A stretch of DNA of 64,000 bases from Piromyces finnis. Its lineage: Eukaryota; Neocallimastigomycota; Neocallimastigomycetes; Neocallimastigales; Neocallimastigaceae. A program made the position numbers and the translations under genes. Shown here in pieces: positions 15,750 to 27,994 of the stretch; positions within the stretch are counted from its first letter, which is position 1, and every line of letters begins with the position of its first letter. The notes beneath the pieces were generated by a model that was not told the DNA's origin, did no database searches, and saw nothing but the letters and a program-made list of their open reading frames with translations. The DNA is taken from positions 744,001 to 808,000 of the forward strand of contig MCFH01000022.1 in the NCBI GenBank assembly GCA_002104945.1, read 5' to 3'.

Positions 15750-15989
15750 TTTCTTCTTTTAACAAGAAGAAATTGTAATTAATTGAATCTTTAAATGTAT
15801 TGCTATTATTGAAGTATAACTATCATGTATTAATTGAAAAAAAAAAAATAATTAAAAAAAATATCTACAATAAAATATATTCAACTTTAGAAAGTTGAAT
15901 TTTATATAATTTATTTAAAAAAAAAAAAAACTATATAAAAATAATTGATTTTCAAAGATAGTTTATAATATAACTATAAAACTATCCTT
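15750..15989. promoter_or_regulatory. Three inverted repeats upstream of the dynein start
   Basis: Three hairpin-capable repeats lie 70-309 nt upstream of the dynein ATG. The first has perfect 9-bp arms TTTCTTCTT/AAGAAGAAA (15750-15758 and 15764-15772). The second has perfect 10-bp arms ATTCAACTTT/AAAGTTGAAT with a 2-nt loop (15879-15900). The third has AAAGATAGTTT pairing with AAACTATCCTTT with one bulge (15953-15963 and 15978-15989). They could be 5' UTR hairpins or palindromic factor sites. In such AT-rich DNA single repeats of this size are expected by chance, so only the clustering is notable. Confidence 0.35.
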
Positions 15990-17011
15990 TAAATCTATTA
16001 TTCTTACAATTTTTTTTCTTTCTTTCCTTCTAAATTATTTATTAAATAAAATATATTAAAAATGAAAAAAAAAAAAAAAAGGAAATTTTTCAAAACTAAT
16101 ATTAATTATTATACATATTTAAAAAAAAAATTTTTCCATAATAATTTTATAATTTTTTATGATTTAAACTTATTTTAATTTAATAATTCAGTATTTATTA
16201 GAAATAACTGTGTGTGGAATATGAGAATATGTAGATCGAGTATTATTTAGAATATTATTAAATTAGTAATTAGTAAAAAAAAAAAAAAAGTTTTTTTTTT
16301 AATTGATTTATTATTCTCTCATTTTATTTAATATAATTATTTGTAATACTGATATTAATTAAATAATGTTTATAATTTATATCCTATTTTTTTTTTATCA
16401 CTTATAAATTTGTTTATTTTAATTTAATATATAAATGTTTAGATAGCAAAAATAAAGAATACAAACATAATAATAAAAAAAAATCGTAAATCGGAGTTTA
16501 ATAAATAATGATTTTTATGTTTATTTTTTTAATTTTAAAAACTTTAATATTTATCCATCCATTTTCAAAAAAAAAAAAAAATTTAATATTAAAATAATTT
16601 TCAAAAATTTTTGAGACAATTCAATAATTAAGAGTTTAATTTTTTATTATACTAAAATAAGTTATTTCTAGTATCTAATAACTTTTTATAAAAAAAAAAG
16701 TATTTATTTTTTTTTAAGTATTATTCGACTTATCCATTTTACGTTTAAAAAAATGTATATATTAATATAAAATATATATATATATATATATATATATGTT
16801 TTTTTATGAATAATAACCTATTTAATAATCTATATATTAACTAAAATATTTATGTACAAATAAATTTCTATAATAATATCTTTAAATATATATATTTTTT
16901 TATATAATTCAAAACTTTTTATTTCTATTTTCTAGTATATAATTATATAATTGGGTATATTTAATATATAAATTTTTAGTTTTTACAAATTGAAAAAAAA
17001 AGGATAAATTT
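15990..17011. other. Intergenic spacer between dynein and CCDC61 genes
   Basis: AT-rich spacer between the 3' end of the CCDC61-like gene and the promoter side of the dynein gene, both minus strand. It contains A and T runs and an (AT)n stretch near 16,776-16,797. I see no coding sequence or RNA gene. It should hold the CCDC61 3' UTR and distal dynein promoter. Confidence 0.5.
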
Positions 17012-20000
17012 CTAAAATTCTTCTTGAGTATCCTTTAAATATTTTTGTATAGCTTCTAATCTTGCATCAATATCAATTTCTTGAGAATCTATGTTGTTTT
17101 AATTTAACATTTTATTAGTTAATATAATTTAACTTGAAAATATTATATTATGAGATTTGTAAATACCATTTATATCATATGAATTCCATTGATTATCTTT
17201 TTCTGTTTCAATATTATTAGTTTCATTATTTTCTTCTTTTAAAATAAAATATACAAAATAGAAAAAAATAAAATAGTCAATATTATTAATTTTTTATATA
17301 TAAATAGCATTATTAATATATAGTTCAATTAAATTTTTTGAAAATATTACCTGTTGGAATTTCTTCAAAATCATTTTCATATACTATTTTTTTTAAAAAA
17401 AAAAAAATAAATAAATAATTGTCTTAATTTATTATTGTTTAATTCTTAAAAATTTAAGTTATTATTTAAAATACTTACAATATTGAGATTCATAATCAAC
17501 AGTATTGTTTTCTTGGGTCGATGGTTCATCATATATATCTTTAGTCTTTTTAATTATTACTCTTTCAGTAGATTTACTTTTTACTTTATTAGGGATTTTT
17601 CTTACAGAAATTGTACTTTTATTAATATTTTTTATTTTATTCGCTTGGCTTGAGACCTTCGAGCTAGCATACTTTTTAGGAGCACTAGAATACGATAAAT
17701 TCGTTGTACTCATTTTTCTACTATTTATGGATGGATCTCTACTATATTTTACGCTTGAAAGAGATGAATTTCGAGATTTTGTCACCTTTGATGTCGATCT
17801 CTTTTTACTTGGTTTTACCGTATGTTGTGATGATGTATATGATATTTTCGATAATGAATTATTTCTAGAACTTTTTGTTACATTATTTCTTACCGTTGAG
17901 GAACTTCTATCATACTTTGAGCGATATGATTTTGGATCTGAAATTGAATTCTTTTTGGATATGGAATTACGATCAATTGATTTAGATCTTGATGAATATA
18001 GTGAATTTGAACTATTATTGTATTTACTATTTTTCTTACTTAAACTTCTCGTTGATGATGCATTTGATGTTAATCCTAACGAATTATTCCTTGAATATTT
18101 TGACTTTATTGAAAGTTCACGACTATAAATATTAATCGGTTGTTAAATGTTAAATATATGAATAAATATAATTACTATTATATCCGATATTTCATATATA
18201 TATATAATATCAAAAATATAGTTTACCTTCTTGCTCTTCTTTCTTCTAACTTTTGTTCTCTTTCTCTTACATATCTATATTTTATTTATAAATATAATAT
18301 ATATATTAATATATTAAAGAGATTTTGAAGATAATTTCATATTAATTTATATATTTACGCTGTTGGATCAAAACGTTTAAATGACGATACAGAACTAGTT
18401 CTACTGGTATTTCCTATACCAATATTAATATAAATATATTTTGAATATAAATCGGAAAATTAATAGCATTTTAAAAGAATTTTTTTATATAATTACTTTT
18501 GGTTTTTGATTTTTCTCTAGTCATATATGAAGGTTTTAATGGTCTTGATTTTATTATATTATAACCAGAAGACTTTACTTCTCTAAAAGAAGAATTATAA
18601 AGAGATTATTATATTAGCAAATGAACACCTTTGACTATTAAAGTAAACATTTATAGAATTACTTTTTAATTGAAGATATAGATGATGATCTTTGTTTTGA
18701 TATTGAAGATGATGAATTCTTTTTTGGCAAACTTTGTTGTCTACTTTGTAAAATTTTAATTTTACTTTTTAAACTATCAATTTGCTCATCTTTTGTTATT
18801 AATTTGTCTTCTAAATTTTTTTTATCATTTTCATATTTTGACTTTTTTATACATATAAATAGTATGTAAAATAGAATTATTAATATTTTTAATTTACTTA
18901 AATTTATTAATTGAAATATGAAGTTTTTTTTAATATGTTACATACAAACGCTTGTAATATATATTTTTGTAATGTTAATAGTTTGTCATTAACAATAGAT
19001 TGCATTCTTCTCTGTTTATATAATTTTATTATTGTTTCAAATTCTTTTTTAACAAAATGTGTAATACGATTCATTTTAATTTCGACTTTTTCATCATTAT
19101 CATCATTATTCATCATGATCATTGAATTTTCATGTCTAAATAAGTTTTATTTCATATATATTTTTACAATTATTATCTTGCAATTTATTTAGAAATATAA
19201 TTTGAATAATTTAAAAATATATAATGTTCATACGCCAAATCTTGTAATTGTTTCATTTCATATTTAAGTTTATCATTTTCTCGAAGAAGCTTTATCAAAA
19301 AAAATTATTATAATATATTTAATTATAGTTCTAAAATATTCTTTATATAATTATTTAATATATAAAAAAAATAGTTAACCTTTGAAATTTCACTAATATT
19401 ATTTTCTTTTTCGTCTTTCAGTAATTCAATTTCTCTTTGCAATTTTTCAATTAATGAAATACTACTGACATCTTCATCGAAACCTTGAAATGTTAATGGT
19501 AATGGATAATGAACTCTAAGTATATATATATATTAAGTAATGGTTCCATTAATTATTCAAAAAAAAACTATTTTTTTTTATCAATTATCCTTTAGTAATA
19601 CCTATCAAATGCTGCTGAATATGTTAAAATTAAAAATAATTTATTTTTTGATAACTTATTACTTTCAGTAGTATCAACTCTTCCATCATCACCTCTATTT
19701 TCTCTTAATTTTTTTACATCATTTAATGTTAATAAATCAAGTGTCACAGTTTTCGAACTCTATTTAAACAAAATATATATATATATATTATATAAATTTT
19801 AAAGATTATTTCCTCATATAGATATAATTGACATATTAATAAATAGTTATTAACCATTTTAATTGCAGAGAAAAGCATTTCTACAAATACAGAAAATTTC
19901 TTAAAGTTTCCTGTTTTCTTTGTAATTTCTTCAACATCTTTAATATACGTAATTAAATATTAAAAAAAATAGATATATTTTTATATAAATAGCCTTTTAA

Positions 20001-20263
20001 TAACCTGATGATATATTTAAAGAAACAATCAAAATATTAAGAAATATTTAAATATATGATAAATAATATTTACAGTTATTAGTATATTTTCCTTTCCATA
20101 TTTCATTGGTAGATTCTTTTTTGATACTAATAACTAATGATTCCTTTGAAGATATCCCAACATCTTTTGACAGTAATGCATATGCATTCAAAATATATTC
20201 TTCATTTTTAAAAGTTATTAAAACTTTTTCGCTTAAATCAAATATATCCTCTTCTTGTATCAT
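17012..20263 (-). CDS. CCDC61: CCDC61 / VFL3 homologue, basal-body SAS-6-fold protein
   Basis: CCDC61/VFL3 proteins are distant SAS-6 relatives that position basal bodies and anchor their fibres. Exons on the complement: 20074-20263, 19855-19937, 19602-19759, 19380-19515, 19234-19289, 18946-19135, 18663-18841, 18497-18582, 18359-18413, 18227-18274, 17479-18122, 17351-17383, 17167-17235, 17012-17088. They total 2004 bp, 667 aa, with all phases consistent. Residues 1-165 match the family head domain: a KKTGNFKKFSVF block (about residues 70-81), SKTVTLDLLTLNDV after it, then LFLILTYSAAFDRVHYPLPL. A charged coiled coil follows, then a very basic Ser/Asn/Lys-rich tail in the large exon 17479-18122. 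The end, IDARLEAIQKYL, resembles the conserved CCDC61 C-terminus (EIDARLQALQEYM). Fourteen exons for a 2-kb message is intron-dense beside its neighbours. The start is the first in-frame Met before the conserved block. It sits 1.3 kb upstream of the dynein gene on the same strand. Confidence 0.9.
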
Positions 20264-21011
20264 ATGTATAATAATATTTCAAATAAATTCTATTAATGAA
20301 ATAAATTTTCAACAACAAAATATTTCAAAATTGTTTAATTGTAATGTTCTATTTATCAGATATTGTTTATTATTTGATTTTTCTTTTTTTTTTTTTTTTT
20401 TTACAAAATATAAAAATTTTTACTATTTCAAAAATATCGGTTTAAATTGAAATTTTAGTTGAAATTTGAATTGAAAAAAAAAATTTTTTTCAATACTTTA
20501 ATAAAATACAATACTTTCTTATGAAAAAATAATAAAAACTTTGTGATTAATATTGCTTTTAAATTATTAATAATAATTAAATGTTAATTATTATTATTAA
20601 GAGAGTTTATTATTTCATTCAATTTGTAATTTATTTTCCCAAGATAGTTTCCTTGTAATTAGTAAATTATTCGCAAAAATTTTTTGATATTTTTTTTCCT
20701 TTTACTTTTCATTTTTTTTTTTTGTTGTTTTTTTTTTTTTAATTTTTTTAATTTTTAAAAATATATTTATGAAATACAATTTATATTTAATATATAATAT
20801 CATGTATAACAAAAAACTTTATTTACTAAGTATCCAAATAATAAAAAAAAACATATTATATACTTTAAAAAAAACTTTAAAATTCAATAATCTGTATTTG
20901 AATAAAAATTATGGATTATTTTTATAAATTTATTATTATATAATAATTTACACGTGACCCATAGTTAAGGTGTATTTTACACCTAACCTGATAAACTAAT
21001 AAATTTAGATT
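20264..21011. other. 5' flank of CCDC61-like gene
   Basis: AT-rich promoter-side spacer. Near 20,471-20,493 there is a perfect inverted repeat TTGAAAAAAA/TTTTTTTCAA about 210 nt upstream of the CCDC61 start. At 20,964-20,987 a 10-bp stem with one bulged A (GTTAAGGTGTA pairing TACACCTAAC, TTT loop) stands beside a CACGTG palindrome at 20,951-20,956. No coding sequence is seen. Confidence 0.4.
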
Positions 21012-21289
21012 TTAAAATTGTTAGAACATTAGGGGGCGGTTGACACGTGATCAAATTGACTATAAGAGGCTTAGCATTGTAGTTGTGAAATATCGTACAA
21101 CGACATGCATCTAATGTACATGGATTAAGTGAGCGTCGAAGCTGAAGAAACAGTATGACAGACCAGGAGGGTCACAACCACCTAGCAATAGGAATGAGCC
21201 AACGTTTCTCTAAGAACCACCATTGGAGCTAACTCTGATCGATGGGAGAAATGCACTCGGAAGTTAAAAAAAAAAATTAAAATTGTTAG
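21012..21289 (+). mobile_element. SINE-like retroposon with A-tail and 13-bp target-site duplication
   Basis: A GC-enriched body (21025-21265, about 241 bp) ends in an 11-A tract (21266-21276) that abuts a perfect 13-bp direct repeat TTAAAATTGTTAG. The same 13-mer stands immediately before the body at 21012-21024 and again at 21277-21289. A-tail plus flanking duplication is the hallmark of target-primed (LINE-mediated) insertion. Inside is a TAGCATTGTAGT stretch (21072-21083), 10 of 12 bases like a Pol III A box, and a weak B-box-like GCGTCGAAGCT (21133-21143). Stems include GTTGT/ACAAC (from 21082) and a GCAA-capped CCTA/TAGG hairpin near 21181-21192. No long ORF is present. It could be a SINE, a retroposed structured RNA, or a 5'-truncated LINE tail. 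It is not similar by eye to the LINE at 57.8-61.1 kb. Confidence 0.7.
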
Positions 21290-23813
21290 GGTTTGAACAA
21301 TTTCTTTTTTTTTTACATAATCAATATAAATTTTTATTTCTTTTTTTTATACTAAATGTATTATATTCCTTTTTTAAAAAATTATTACTATAAAAAAAAA
21401 TTTTAATTACTCTAAAAGATCATTATAATTACATGATAACTTATATCTTTTCTTTGAAGCTTTTTTTTTTTATGCTGTATATTAACTAAAATGATTTTTT
21501 ATATTCATCTATAAAAATATAAACTATTATAAAAAGCATGAGCATTTATAAATATTAAAAATACAATATTTAAATAAATTTTGTAAAAATCTGTGAATAG
21601 AAATAAACAGACTTTATGAAATTAAACTGATTATTAGAAAATATCGATAATTCTTTTTAAACACAATATATAATGTAATTAATTCTAATTTTAATTTGAT
21701 TTCTTTTTAAAAAAAAAATTGATTTTATAGGAATGATAGCATTCCAATTTTAAATTGATATTTTTCTAAATGTGTAACAAAATGGTCAACTCATTTTATA
21801 TCATTATAGAATCAAACACTCATCTATCTAAAAGGTTAAACTTTATTTCAATTGGTAACATATTATTTATTATTTTAAATAAAAAGATTAATTGTAATAT
21901 CTTTATAAATTAATTTTAATATGTCTACTAAAATTAATTATAACCTTTTATGGATAAATTATAAGAGATTATTTTTTTTTCTTTTTATTAAATAATTTCT
22001 TTTTTTTAATTATAAATATTAATAGTAATGGCTACTCTTACTAATATATAATGAGGATAAAAACAGAAATATATTATAACATATTGCATATATGTATTAT
22101 TAACCAACCATAATTTGAATAATTAATATATTACTACTGCATTTAAAAGAATTACTTTTTTGTACTGTACTTTTTACTGTTTTTTTCCAGACTTGAAAAT
22201 ATATCACGTGAAATGATATTATATGTCAAGTATTGAAAAAGTTACATTTTGTGTATATCTTTTTTAATACACTACTTTTTTTTAACATATAAAATAGAAA
22301 TAATAATATTGTAATATGTTTTATCCTTTAAAGTTTATCGATGGAACTATCTTTTAGTATTAATATTTATTATCAATTGATTCTTATCCTTATTATTATT
22401 TATGAAACTCTAAATAATATATTTTAATATTAATTATTTGGAACATTTATCTACTAATATATCTATTTTATTTTTATATTATATTATTAACTTTTTTTTT
22501 GTTCTAATATAAATATTGAATTGATATTACCTTTGTTCTCATTAAACCCTTATTAAATATTAAATTAGACATACAGATTCGGTAGAGTAATTAATAAAAA
22601 TTATAATTTTTCAAATTTTATTTTATATTATTTTAGCCTACCAAAAGAACTAATTAATTTTTCTTTAAATTTAATTATTATTCATTTTAAATTTAAATAT
22701 TAATTAAATTATTAGTTTTAAAAAAAAAAAGGTAAAAAAAAAAAAAACTATTAGATTACTTTATGAAAAATATATTATTGTATATATTGTATTATACTGA
22801 AATATGTTTATTCAAAAAAAGAAGAATATTTTTTCTTTCATTCAAAATAAAAAAAATTAAAAGGATGGCAAATAAAGTATAGATTGCCTTTTTTTTAAAA
22901 AAAAAGTTTTGTATTAAAAAAGAAAATAAAGTAATAAAATAAAAAAGAAAGTATATATATATATATTGAATATATATATATAAAGAATAAAATCAAATAA
23001 TACATATATACATGAATAATAAAAAAAAAAAAAAGAGTTTTATAATTTTTACAATTTAAAAAAAGTATGACTTTTAATTTTTAACTTTTACATATATTAT
23101 ATTTAATTAATATAAAACTCAATTATAAATTTTATAGTAATAAACTTTATTTTTTTTTAATTAATATAAAAAAAAAAGATAATATTTTAATTTGGAAATT
23201 TTTATATTAATTATTATTCAATAAAAATTAACCATTTTATTTCATTAACTTTACCTGTGTTATTCATACCCTTTTTAATATCATTATTATTAATATTTTT
23301 TTATAAGTTTTTAGTTTTTTATCTTTTTTTAACGCTGAGTTTTGTGTTTTCAAATTTTGTTTTTAAAATACTTTTTCATCCTATTGTTAAATTATCCATT
23401 TTTATTTTTTTTTTAAAAAAAAAGAATTTTAAATTACATATTAAAAGAATCAAAACTATTTTACTATATTATAATGAAATACAATTAAACTAATAGTTAA
23501 AGAAAAGGACCAATAACAAAAAGATATATAAAGAAAAAAACTGAAAGCAATAACCTTTATAAAGAAATATAAATTAATAAGGAATAAGAAAATACTATAC
23601 TATTAGAATAATAGAATTTATACAAATTGCAAAAAGAGGTAATTGTTCACTTTTTTTTTTAGTATTTTAAATTACAATAATAGTATATAATAAATAACTT
23701 GAGAATATTATATAATAGAATATACAATAATATTATATAAAGTAATATTTAAATATATTATTAATTACTATATATTTATTAATATATAAATAGAATTTTA
23801 ATAGTGTAAAAAA
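21290..23813. other. Long AT-rich spacer upstream of the repeat-protein gene
   Basis: About 2.5 kb with no supported gene. It contains A and T runs, a small GGAATG-ATAG-CATTCC hairpin at 21,730-21,745, and a TTAATTTTA/TAAAATTAA inverted repeat near 21,910-21,940. The last few hundred bases should hold the promoter of the plus-strand gene at 23,814. A 78-codon frame at 23,257-23,493 has only homopolymer-type composition and is not called. Confidence 0.5.
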
Positions 23814-26287
23814 ATGTTATTATCACTTTGTACAGGTAAAAAATATTTGAAAAATAAACACAAATATCATAATGAGGTAGAGGATGATTTTGACGAAGAA
23901 AGTATGGCACAAGTTATATTTCAACAAAAATATATTGACTTACCAGCTCATCCCCAATTTGATAATGAACTAGAAAATAAAAATAAGACAAAGGGTATTA
24001 CTATCTATGTAGGTGGCCAATTAACACCTGCCATTCCACCAAATCTTAATTATTCTAATAGAAATAGTGGTGACATGAATTTCTGTCAAGAATCTTATGA
24101 TTTTGATAATGCTGCTATTAATGATGAAGCACCACCAATCAAACCACGTAATGAGAGTTGTGGACAAAAAATTTTAGATAATTTATCGCCTACTTCAGTA
24201 GGTGAAGATAGAAAAAGTATCATATCTCACAGACGTTATTCATCTCAAATAAATAGACTTTCTAATTCTTCATCTTCTTCTTATTCACATCATCAAGATT
24301 ATAGCCGTCGTTATTCAGCAGGACCAGATAATTCATTTTATGGTAAAGCTACAGAACAGGATTATTATAATAATAACTATGATAATGATATAATTGAAAT
24401 GAATAATACTTCATACAAACCTAATAACAATGAAGATATTAGCCAAAGTATTCTTAGAAGACACGAAAATCAAAATTTAACATCAATAATGGAAGAAAAT
24501 ATAAATGAAAATAATGTTAATTCACATGATGTACCATATGATATGTCTAATATGAAAATTTCAGTTAATGAAATAAATGAAAATATTAATAATAATGATA
24601 ATGACTATTCAGAAAGAAGAGAAAATTCTTCTTCTTCTTCTTCTACTTCAACCTCTTCTTCAAAAGAGTCATCATCAAAAACATACGATTCTAATAAATA
24701 TTCATCATCTGGATCAGTGACAGAAGAATCGGGTACAACTCAGTCTGTAACTGAAACGTCTGATACGGAAATTTCTGAAATGCTTTCTAAATACAGTAAA
24801 ACTATGAATAATAATGATTATAATACTAATAGTGGTTTAAATAATGATACAACCTTAAAGGATATGCCCAATCCAATAAATAAAATTAATAATGAAGAAA
24901 TACCGACTTTAAATAATAAAGATAATGATACCATAGAAAATGATATAGATACAATGAATTCAATGGAAAAACTTAAATATATTGAATATTCCTATGACAG
25001 ATTTATGGGTAATGCTCTTCCATCAGTAGCTACTAATAAAGAAGATTATACTAATCAACCAAATACAAAAATTACCGAAAATTTAAATGAATATTCTTTA
25101 CAAGATGAATCCTCACTATTTGATGAAGCCCCAAGAGAAATTAAAGCAACCTATCCAATTCCATCCCCAAAAAAGAAAATAAAATTATTAATATTTGGAA
25201 CAAGAGATTCCTGGTATATTCAGTATGAGAATGGTGAAGAAGCATGGAATAATATTCCAACTTTTTTACAATGGAGATTAGAGGTATTTTTAATATAAAA
25301 CAAATTAAAATAATTATATAAATGTATATTTGTATATATTCATTGGAATGGTTAATGTATAATATATAGGTACAAAAAAAAATATATCCAAACGTTTTGG
25401 TTACATGGCTTTCAATGAGTAGTGATGGTTGGTGTTGGTTTGTACGATTTGCTGATGGATCAATTGCATGGCGTACTACAATTGTATCCTTACATTTACT
25501 ATTAGAAAAACATCATACCAATGGAACTGTATCTAAAGTAATCTTTTGTCGAAATAATAGATGGGTTGTTATCTTTTGTGATGGACAAGTAGCTTATAAT
25601 GAAATACCATATTCATTGGAATATGAATTGAAGAAATACCCTCATCACATTCAAGATGTTACAATTTCTGGAAGAAAGGAATGGATAATTAAAAGGAGTG
25701 TTGTCATTAACGAAGACTATGACAATAGAGAACATCAAAAATCCTATTCAGTTCTAAGAAATGGATACTATACTTGGAGTAGTGGATTATCTTCATTTTT
25801 ACAAGATAATTTAATTCATAGAAATAAAAATATAAAAAATATTATATTATGTTCTGGTACCAGTAAATCTTACTTCCTCCAATACAATAATTATCATTCA
25901 GCCTTCCGTCATCATATGACTCTTACAAATGAAATTAACAATTTTAAAGAAGGAAGAAAACCTTATCTTAATCCATATAGTATTCGATTTTCAACTCATA
26001 CTGTATCCGTTCATATTAAAACAGATACTAATGTTAGAGATCTAGTTCGTGGTGTTAAGAGTAAATCTATATCGTTCGATCAACTTCCTGTATTAAGAGT
26101 TATCCAAGATCCAAGAGATGGTCGTTGGTGGGCATTGGATAATTATTGGCTTTGGGTATTAAAAGAAGCGGGTATAAGAAGAGTATCAGTTGAGATACTT
26201 CCATGGACTCGAGAATTCTTGAAAAGAGTTCGTGGTAAATGGGATGTTACTGTTATTAATGAAGATTATAATTCTTATGATTATTAA
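23814..26287 (+). CDS. Trp/Asp-Gly repeat protein with Ser/Asn-rich N-terminal half, function unknown
   Basis: Two exons, 23814-25283 and 25370-26287, joined in phase 0 (GAG|GTA), giving 795 aa. I do not recognise a named family. Residues 1-450 are low complexity: Asn, Asp, Ser and Glu runs, including a long Ser/Thr tract near 275-315. From about 455 there are at least five diverged units of 35-50 residues. Their pattern is an aromatic strand, then (Y/F)xxGxxAWxxIP and a Leu-rich helix: for example WYIQYENGEEAWNNIP, WFVRFADGSIAW and WVVIFCDGQVAYNEIP. The last ~65 residues hold DPRDGRWWALDNYWLWVLKEAG, split here as DPRDGRWWALDN plus YWLWVLKEAG. It recalls a small domain reading R-x-W-x-LDN-x-x-L-W seen in other eukaryotic proteins; that is memory, not a search. 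No signal peptide or membrane segment is seen. The repeats may form a beta-propeller-like fold (inference). No functional link to its neighbours is evident. Confidence 0.85.
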
Positions 26288-26987
26288 CAATAATAATAAT
26301 ATTTTTTTTTTTTTAAAAAAAAAAAAAAAGCGGCCTAATTATTATTATAATTTAATTATTTACTTTTCAACTTCCTTCATTATTTTTATTCATTAATATT
26401 ATCTAATTGTCTATTATCATTTTTATTAAAACTCGATATATTATACTAATTATCATTTATCATGTTTCATATAACTTTAAAATTTTGATGTTAAAATATA
26501 TATATATATTACTATTACTATTATGTTTATATATATCAAGTTTTTTTTTTTTTTTTTATAAAAAAAAAATATTATTCTATATAACTTTCACTACGAACAA
26601 ATAATAATTTTATTACCCTTTTTAAATATAAATATATGCAATTCAAATATATAATTTAACATTTATAAACATATTTCTATGTTCAATCTTTGTATAATAA
26701 TTATTTTGATTTTGATTTTTCTCTTCTTTATTAAGATTATTATTATTATTATTATTATTAAAGAAAATAAATTGTACATTCGTTTATCCATTTTATTAAT
26801 TTCACATATTAATTTTATTTACTTTTTTTAATATTTTGACATTTATATGTGAATTTAATTTATAAATTTAATTTAACTTTATACAAAAATATATCAATCA
26901 TTATTAATATAATGAATTAATTATTAGCCCATTTCAATCATTCTACATATTACGTTATATTTATTTATTATTGTTGTTATTTGTGAA
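26288..26987. other. Convergent intergenic spacer
   Basis: Space between the convergent 3' ends of the repeat-protein gene and CGI121. A T14-A14-G switch at 26,302-26,330 lies just after the plus-strand stop and could form a hairpin or serve as a 3'-end signal. The rest is AT-rich filler with a TTA/ATT microsatellite near 26,730-26,760. No gene is seen. Confidence 0.45.
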
Positions 26988-27994
26988 TTATTCAGCTTTT
27001 AATCCTTTTAAAGTCATTTGTTCTAAAACTTGTTTTAAAACAATGTTACTATCCTGAATATTCTCATCAATTTTGAAAAACTTTATATTAAAAACATGAA
27101 AGAAAAAAAAAATAGTTATTATCTATTATACCTACTTTAAATTAAATTTTAAATTATTACCTTTTTTATTTTTTCTAAATCGGTATAGGCTGAAAGTTCA
27201 CTTAAATGAATTTCATCCCCTTCAATAAATGAATTAACTTCTTCATTTATCTTTTTTATTGTATTACAAATTAATTTTAAAAATATTTAATTGTCATTTT
27301 TTCATTTTTTTATTTTCTTGTTTTTATTAAATAATGATAATAATAATAAATACCTCCATAGCTTTTACATCATCATTACAAATTATAATTACTAAAGCAG
27401 CATCGCAATCTTTAGAAATTCCAAAAACATTATTTGCTTCATTTATCTTTTTTATATATTTAAAATTAATTTATCAATATGTTAAATATTCTTCAATATA
27501 TATATTATTTTTTTATAACAGTTATTTTCATAATTTTAGCAAGAAAACATATTTTTTTAAAAAAAAAAAAAAAATTACTTTGGTATTTGGTGATAATGAA
27601 AAAATGATTTCTGAATTAACATTATTGGTTTTTAATTTTCCTTGACTTTCTAATAATGTAGCTTTTGATGCTGCAGCTAATACTTGAAATACATCAATAA
27701 TCTTTAAAATATATATTTCCATAAAAAAATATATATATTAAATATATTATATTAAATATATAGATTTCTTTTAATAATTAATCTTTTAAAAAAAAAAAAA
27801 AAAAGAAATTTCTTTTATTATACCATATGAGCATTAATAACAGCACAATTTGGTACTTTTTCATCGTTAGCTGTTATCATTTCTTGAAGTTCTTTCTGAT
27901 TTTTTAAATTATTATATAATGAAATGTAAGCATTGGGTAAAAAATATATACCATTATCTGGTTTGATAATTTCTGGAAGTTCAAATTGCTTCAT
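26988..27994 (-). CDS. CGI121: Cgi121/TPRKB-family subunit of the KEOPS tRNA-modification complex
   Basis: KEOPS makes the universal t6A modification on ANN-decoding tRNAs; Cgi121 binds the kinase subunit Bud32/PRPK and helps deliver tRNA. Exons on the complement: 27824-27994, 27579-27701, 27354-27446, 27161-27250, 26988-27080, each a multiple of three, so all four introns are phase 0. The total is 189 aa, the usual length. The family signature is plain: CAVINAHMIIDVFQVLAAASKA, cited here as VINAHMIIDVFQVLAA plus SKA, then GKLKTNNVNSEIIFSLSP (about residues 77-94), then INEANNVFGISKD and a final acidic-basic stretch ending LKGLKAE. These match the ALINAxxIVDPFQVLxAANKA / GKLKTRTLHSEIIFNLSP consensus. 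The start is the first Met of an open first exon. The gene is divergent from RPN10 across a 1.2-kb spacer. Confidence 0.93.

Noticed and set aside
17505-18128. 207-codon plus-strand frame
   Set aside because: It is the antisense shadow of the Ser/Lys-rich large exon of the CCDC61-like gene, whose reading is supported by flanking exons.
21025-21265. SRP RNA or LTR reading of the 21-kb island
   Set aside because: A GCAA-capped hairpin followed by GGAATGAGCC faintly recalls SRP helix 8, and TGTTAG...ACA recalls LTR ends, but neither extends further. The A-tail and 13-bp duplication explain the structure better.
21025-21265. 5S rRNA, U3, U6 or tRNA at the 21-kb island
   Set aside because: None of the conserved boxes of these RNAs could be found in order.
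23257-23493. 78-codon plus-strand frame before the repeat-protein gene
   Set aside because: Composition is Phe/Leu/Lys from T and A runs, with no conserved block and no exon-like rise in GC.
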